Of a stretch of DNA of 10,138 bases, positions 8,241 through 10,138 are shown piece by piece; positions within the stretch are counted from its first letter, which is position 1; each line of letters begins with the position of its first letter. A program made the translations under genes and the position numbers. The notes beneath the pieces are model-generated. The model did no database searches. It had not been told where the DNA came from and was given only the letters and a program-made list of their open reading frames with translations. This DNA comes from Saccoglossus kowalevskii (taxonomy: Eukaryota; Hemichordata; Enteropneusta; Harrimaniidae): the NCBI RefSeq assembly GCF_000003605.2, contig NW_003124893.1, forward strand, positions 976,470 through 986,607, written 5' to 3'.

Positions 8241-8274
8241 CTATTCTATTCTATTCTATTCTATTCTATTCTAT
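8241..8274. repeat. (CTATT)n microsatellite
   Basis: Six perfect CTATT pentamers plus a partial CTAT give a 34-bp pure tract with no interruptions. It lies about 135 bp to the right of the MITE-like element. Such pure tracts usually vary in length between individuals. Confidence 0.97.
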
Positions 8275-9568
8275 GTTTCCTTATGATGCCATTGCATTGT
8301 TCCGATATTCCTCTTTATTCTGAAAATATTCCCATATGTTACACTCATAAAGATACAGTTGGTATAATACAAAATTTAAATACTTAACCTTATATCTTGT
8401 ATTCTTAACATTATTTCTTTGTCAATATCCTTCATGCTCTGCAGATGTACTTGAAACTGTCTATTCGCTCCATTGTGCAGTCGTCGATTTTGTATTTTAA
8501 GTTAGTGCAAATTACGTTTAATTTATATATGTCAATCTTAGGTCAGGCAACGTCTCACCATCTAGTTGAATTTCATTTTCGTCTATATGTGATTTCTTGA
8601 CAGTGTAATAACGTCCTCTTAAATGAATAAGTAAATAAAATATTGAGATAACATAAAAATACTTATTTTCAAATACATAAATATGTCATAACTAATTCAT
8701 TTTATCATAGACAGGATTTGCCAAGAAAATGCCATTTGATGATAATGTCAATAAGTAACGGATTATACGATGTAATAACCAACGTAATGCTTGTACGTCA
8801 CACCAATATAGCTTTAGTTTGATATATAATATGATCGTGTTTGTCTGAGGAATTACTATTCAATATGTGACAGGCTATTACATAATTGTCTGTCACTTAA
8901 ATACCTTCCAAACCCAGATTCTTTGTATAGGGTTGATCCCATAAAATTCACTTTTTAATTGACGCCGTGTTTATTTTTTTAAAGTTAAGACATCTACCCT
9001 GATTTTCGTTGGCAAATTATACCCTTTATATTTCAAAAACGGCTCAGATTCTACAGCCAAAATTGACCATGTTTCTGTCTATTTTATGGCATGTAAATTT
9101 GACAGCTTTGTCTTAAATTTTAATTGTACAACCAGTATTCTGTAATTAGACTGATCGCGTTGAACAGAGAAAAAAAACATGTTGCTTTGTTCTGCCATGG
9201 GAAGGGGTATTTGTCCACATTTGGCTGACCACTAGCGTACATATTTGCATTGAAAATGTGGCACGTTCTGGCCGGCTCAGAATTTATAGGATGATCGTCG
9301 AATGATCGTACTGAAGAATGTAATTTAGATGTCTCCGAGTACAAGTTGTCAGAGACCCACAGGAAGACTGTCAGGTACATAGTTTATTGTTGATCTGAGC
9401 GTTTGGCAGTAATTAAAAAACCCCATATATTTTGCGTCTGGAGCTTGATAGGATACTTCGCGTCTGAGAATATTGCCGACGATGATCACAAACACCTCCA
9501 TGAAAGCCTGTGGCAAGTATTATAAACCGGCATAGTTATTTTTTTAAATGTAAAGAAATGTAACATTG
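8275..9568. other. Non-coding stretch without recognised genes
   Basis: The sequence is AT-rich with no identifiable element. A minus-strand open frame at 9120-9380 (86 codons, with YASGQPNVDKYPFPWQNKA) has a somewhat protein-like composition but no domain I can name. The sequence GCGTCTG appears twice, around 9434 and 9461, too short to interpret. Confidence 0.35.
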
Positions 9569-9667
9569 CAGGGCTCGAAATTAACTTTTAAATCTGGTGG
9601 TCCATACCAGGATGTATGTGGTCCAGTATAACATTAATAAAATGAGTCAATACTTTGGGGTATGTCA

Positions 9668-9673
9668 TTTATT
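9668..9673 (-). promoter_or_regulatory. Poly(A) signal AATAAA of the hAT transposase gene
   Basis: TTTATT on the plus strand gives AATAAA on the minus strand, about 16 bases after the transposase stop codon (9690-9692). Position and strand fit a 3'-end processing signal. The hexamer is common in AT-rich DNA, so the support comes from its placement. Confidence 0.5.
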
Positions 9674-9689
9674 AAGTAAAAATGTAATG

Positions 9690-10138
9690 TTACAAATCAG
9701 TGTCAGTATCACTTTCATTTTGTGCACGTGGTCCATATGGCCTAATATCTGGTCTTCGTGTACGCCTACCTGCATTCCACCAAGTCATAATAGCAGGTTG
9801 TGGGTTAAATTTATGCAATGGTTGCCCTAACAGTTTTATTCTTAATAGTTCATTCAGTTTTTCTGTTGTGAGACTGGATCTCCAGTCAGTTTTAATTTTA
9901 CCCATTATTGAAAACCCTCGCTCACACTCACTAGTGTGAATTGGAATAAGAAGCACAATCTTCACAAGGGTGAGTATATTAACAAACTCTTCTGGCATGT
10001 GTCTAAGAAGTCTCTGCCAGAAGTCTAGGTAAGTTAAATGTGGCTGTGTTATTGCAGTGTCTCTGAGAATCAGTTTCAGTTGCCTCCATTCCAGTGGGAT
10101 ATCATTTATTTTACAACTCCGCCTAATGAGCAAATCCT
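9690..10138 (-). CDS. hAT-family transposase, C-terminal part (dimerisation region)
   Basis: The frame is open from the right edge to TAA at 9690-9692, giving about 149 residues. The true start is outside the window; the ATT at 10133 is internal. The sequence carries the hAT C-terminal dimerisation signature: a hydrophobic stretch (ILTLVKIVLLIPIHTSECER), the conserved ERGFS (9909-9923), MGKIKTDWRSSL, and LNELLRIKL. In hAT transposases this region forms part of the catalytic domain and mediates oligomerisation, and its conserved Glu (here in SECERGFS) completes the DDE active site in characterised members. After it come a basic stretch (GRRTRRPD) and an acidic tail (SDTDTDL). The visible part has no stop or frameshift, so the copy is either young or domesticated. 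The motif spelling resembles the ZNF862-like group of hAT proteins. The N-terminal zinc finger and the first two acidic residues cannot be checked here. Confidence 0.9.
   Translation of the reverse strand, partial: DLLIRRSCKINDIPLEWRQLKLILRDTAITQPHLTYLDFWQRLLRHMPEEFVNILTLVKIVLLIPIHTSECERGFSIMGKIKTDWRSSLTTEKLNELLRIKLLGQPLHKFNPQPAIMTWWNAGRRTRRPDIRPYGPRAQNESDTDTDL

Larger units (their letters stand above)
9569..10138 (-). mobile_element. 3' portion of a hAT DNA transposon, running off the right edge
   Basis: The element boundary is taken at CAGGGCTCGAAATTAA (9569-9584). It starts with CAGGG, the usual form of a hAT terminal inverted repeat, and lies about 105 bp beyond the transposase stop codon on the expected side. 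hAT elements make 8-bp target duplications, so 9561-9568 (TAACATTG) is the candidate left copy. The other end lies outside the window, so neither the repeat pair nor the duplication can be confirmed. Between the end and the gene, TGGTCCA occurs twice (9598 and 9625), a possible subterminal repeat. Confidence 0.7.

Noticed and set aside
9120-9380. Minus-strand open frame of 86 codons with a partly protein-like composition
   Set aside because: No recognisable domain, no splice or promoter context and no second copy; not enough to call a gene.
9597-9939. Two plus-strand open frames of 77 and 79 codons
   Set aside because: They overlap the hAT transposase and its 3' end on the opposite strand and show no domain of their own.
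1-10138. tRNA, rRNA, CRISPR array or bacterial operon features
   Set aside because: No tRNA B-box or cloverleaf, no conserved rRNA segment and no regularly spaced repeat array was seen; the content is eukaryotic.

Overview
The window looks like non-coding, transposon-littered DNA from an animal genome, most likely a marine invertebrate. The sequence is AT-rich, has microsatellite and tandem-repeat tracts, contains intron-like splice signals, and carries remnants of several eukaryotic transposon classes. There is no operon structure, no ribosome-binding-site pattern and no long host gene. A mollusc or other lophotrochozoan would fit the element types I recognise, but that is inference and not shown by any single marker.

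Layout, left to right. Positions 1-1575 (minus strand) hold the central part of a LINE ORF2 of the L1/Tx1 type: the end of the endonuclease domain, then the linker and reverse transcriptase up to motif B, where the window edge cuts it. The reading frame is open for 463 codons and is broken only near its upstream end. Positions 1576-2090 hold unassigned sequence with one short hairpin. Positions 2091-2195 (plus strand) hold a small fragment of a transposase-like protein family whose larger, decayed relative lies on the opposite strand at 4817-5522. Between these lie a degenerate tandem repeat (2198-2669), a stem-loop (2909-2956), a decayed gag-like fragment that resembles DIRS-type retrotransposons (3719-4052, minus) and a 10-bp perfect hairpin (4645-4675).

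Positions 4817-5522 (minus) carry the decayed transposase-like gene in at least five frame segments. Just upstream of it, at 5964-6287 on the same strand, is an exon-like open stretch with splice-like borders and DIG-type repeats, which may be its N-terminal part. A plus-strand open frame at 5720-5911 lies between them and is not explained. Positions 6301-7667 hold nothing I can name.

Positions 7668-8106 are bounded by 27-bp imperfect inverted repeats and contain a second, perfect 19-bp inverted repeat. This looks like a non-autonomous DNA transposon (MITE). A (CTATT)n microsatellite follows at 8241-8274. Positions 8275-9568 are unassigned. From 9569 to the right edge lies the 3' end of a hAT DNA transposon: its terminal sequence, a poly(A) signal, and the C-terminal dimerisation part of the transposase on the minus strand (9690 to the edge).

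These genes do not work together as a pathway. They are independent mobile-element insertions of different ages: the hAT and LINE pieces are the best preserved, and the gag-like and transposase-like pieces are heavily decayed. Family assignments were made by reading translated motifs, without any database search.
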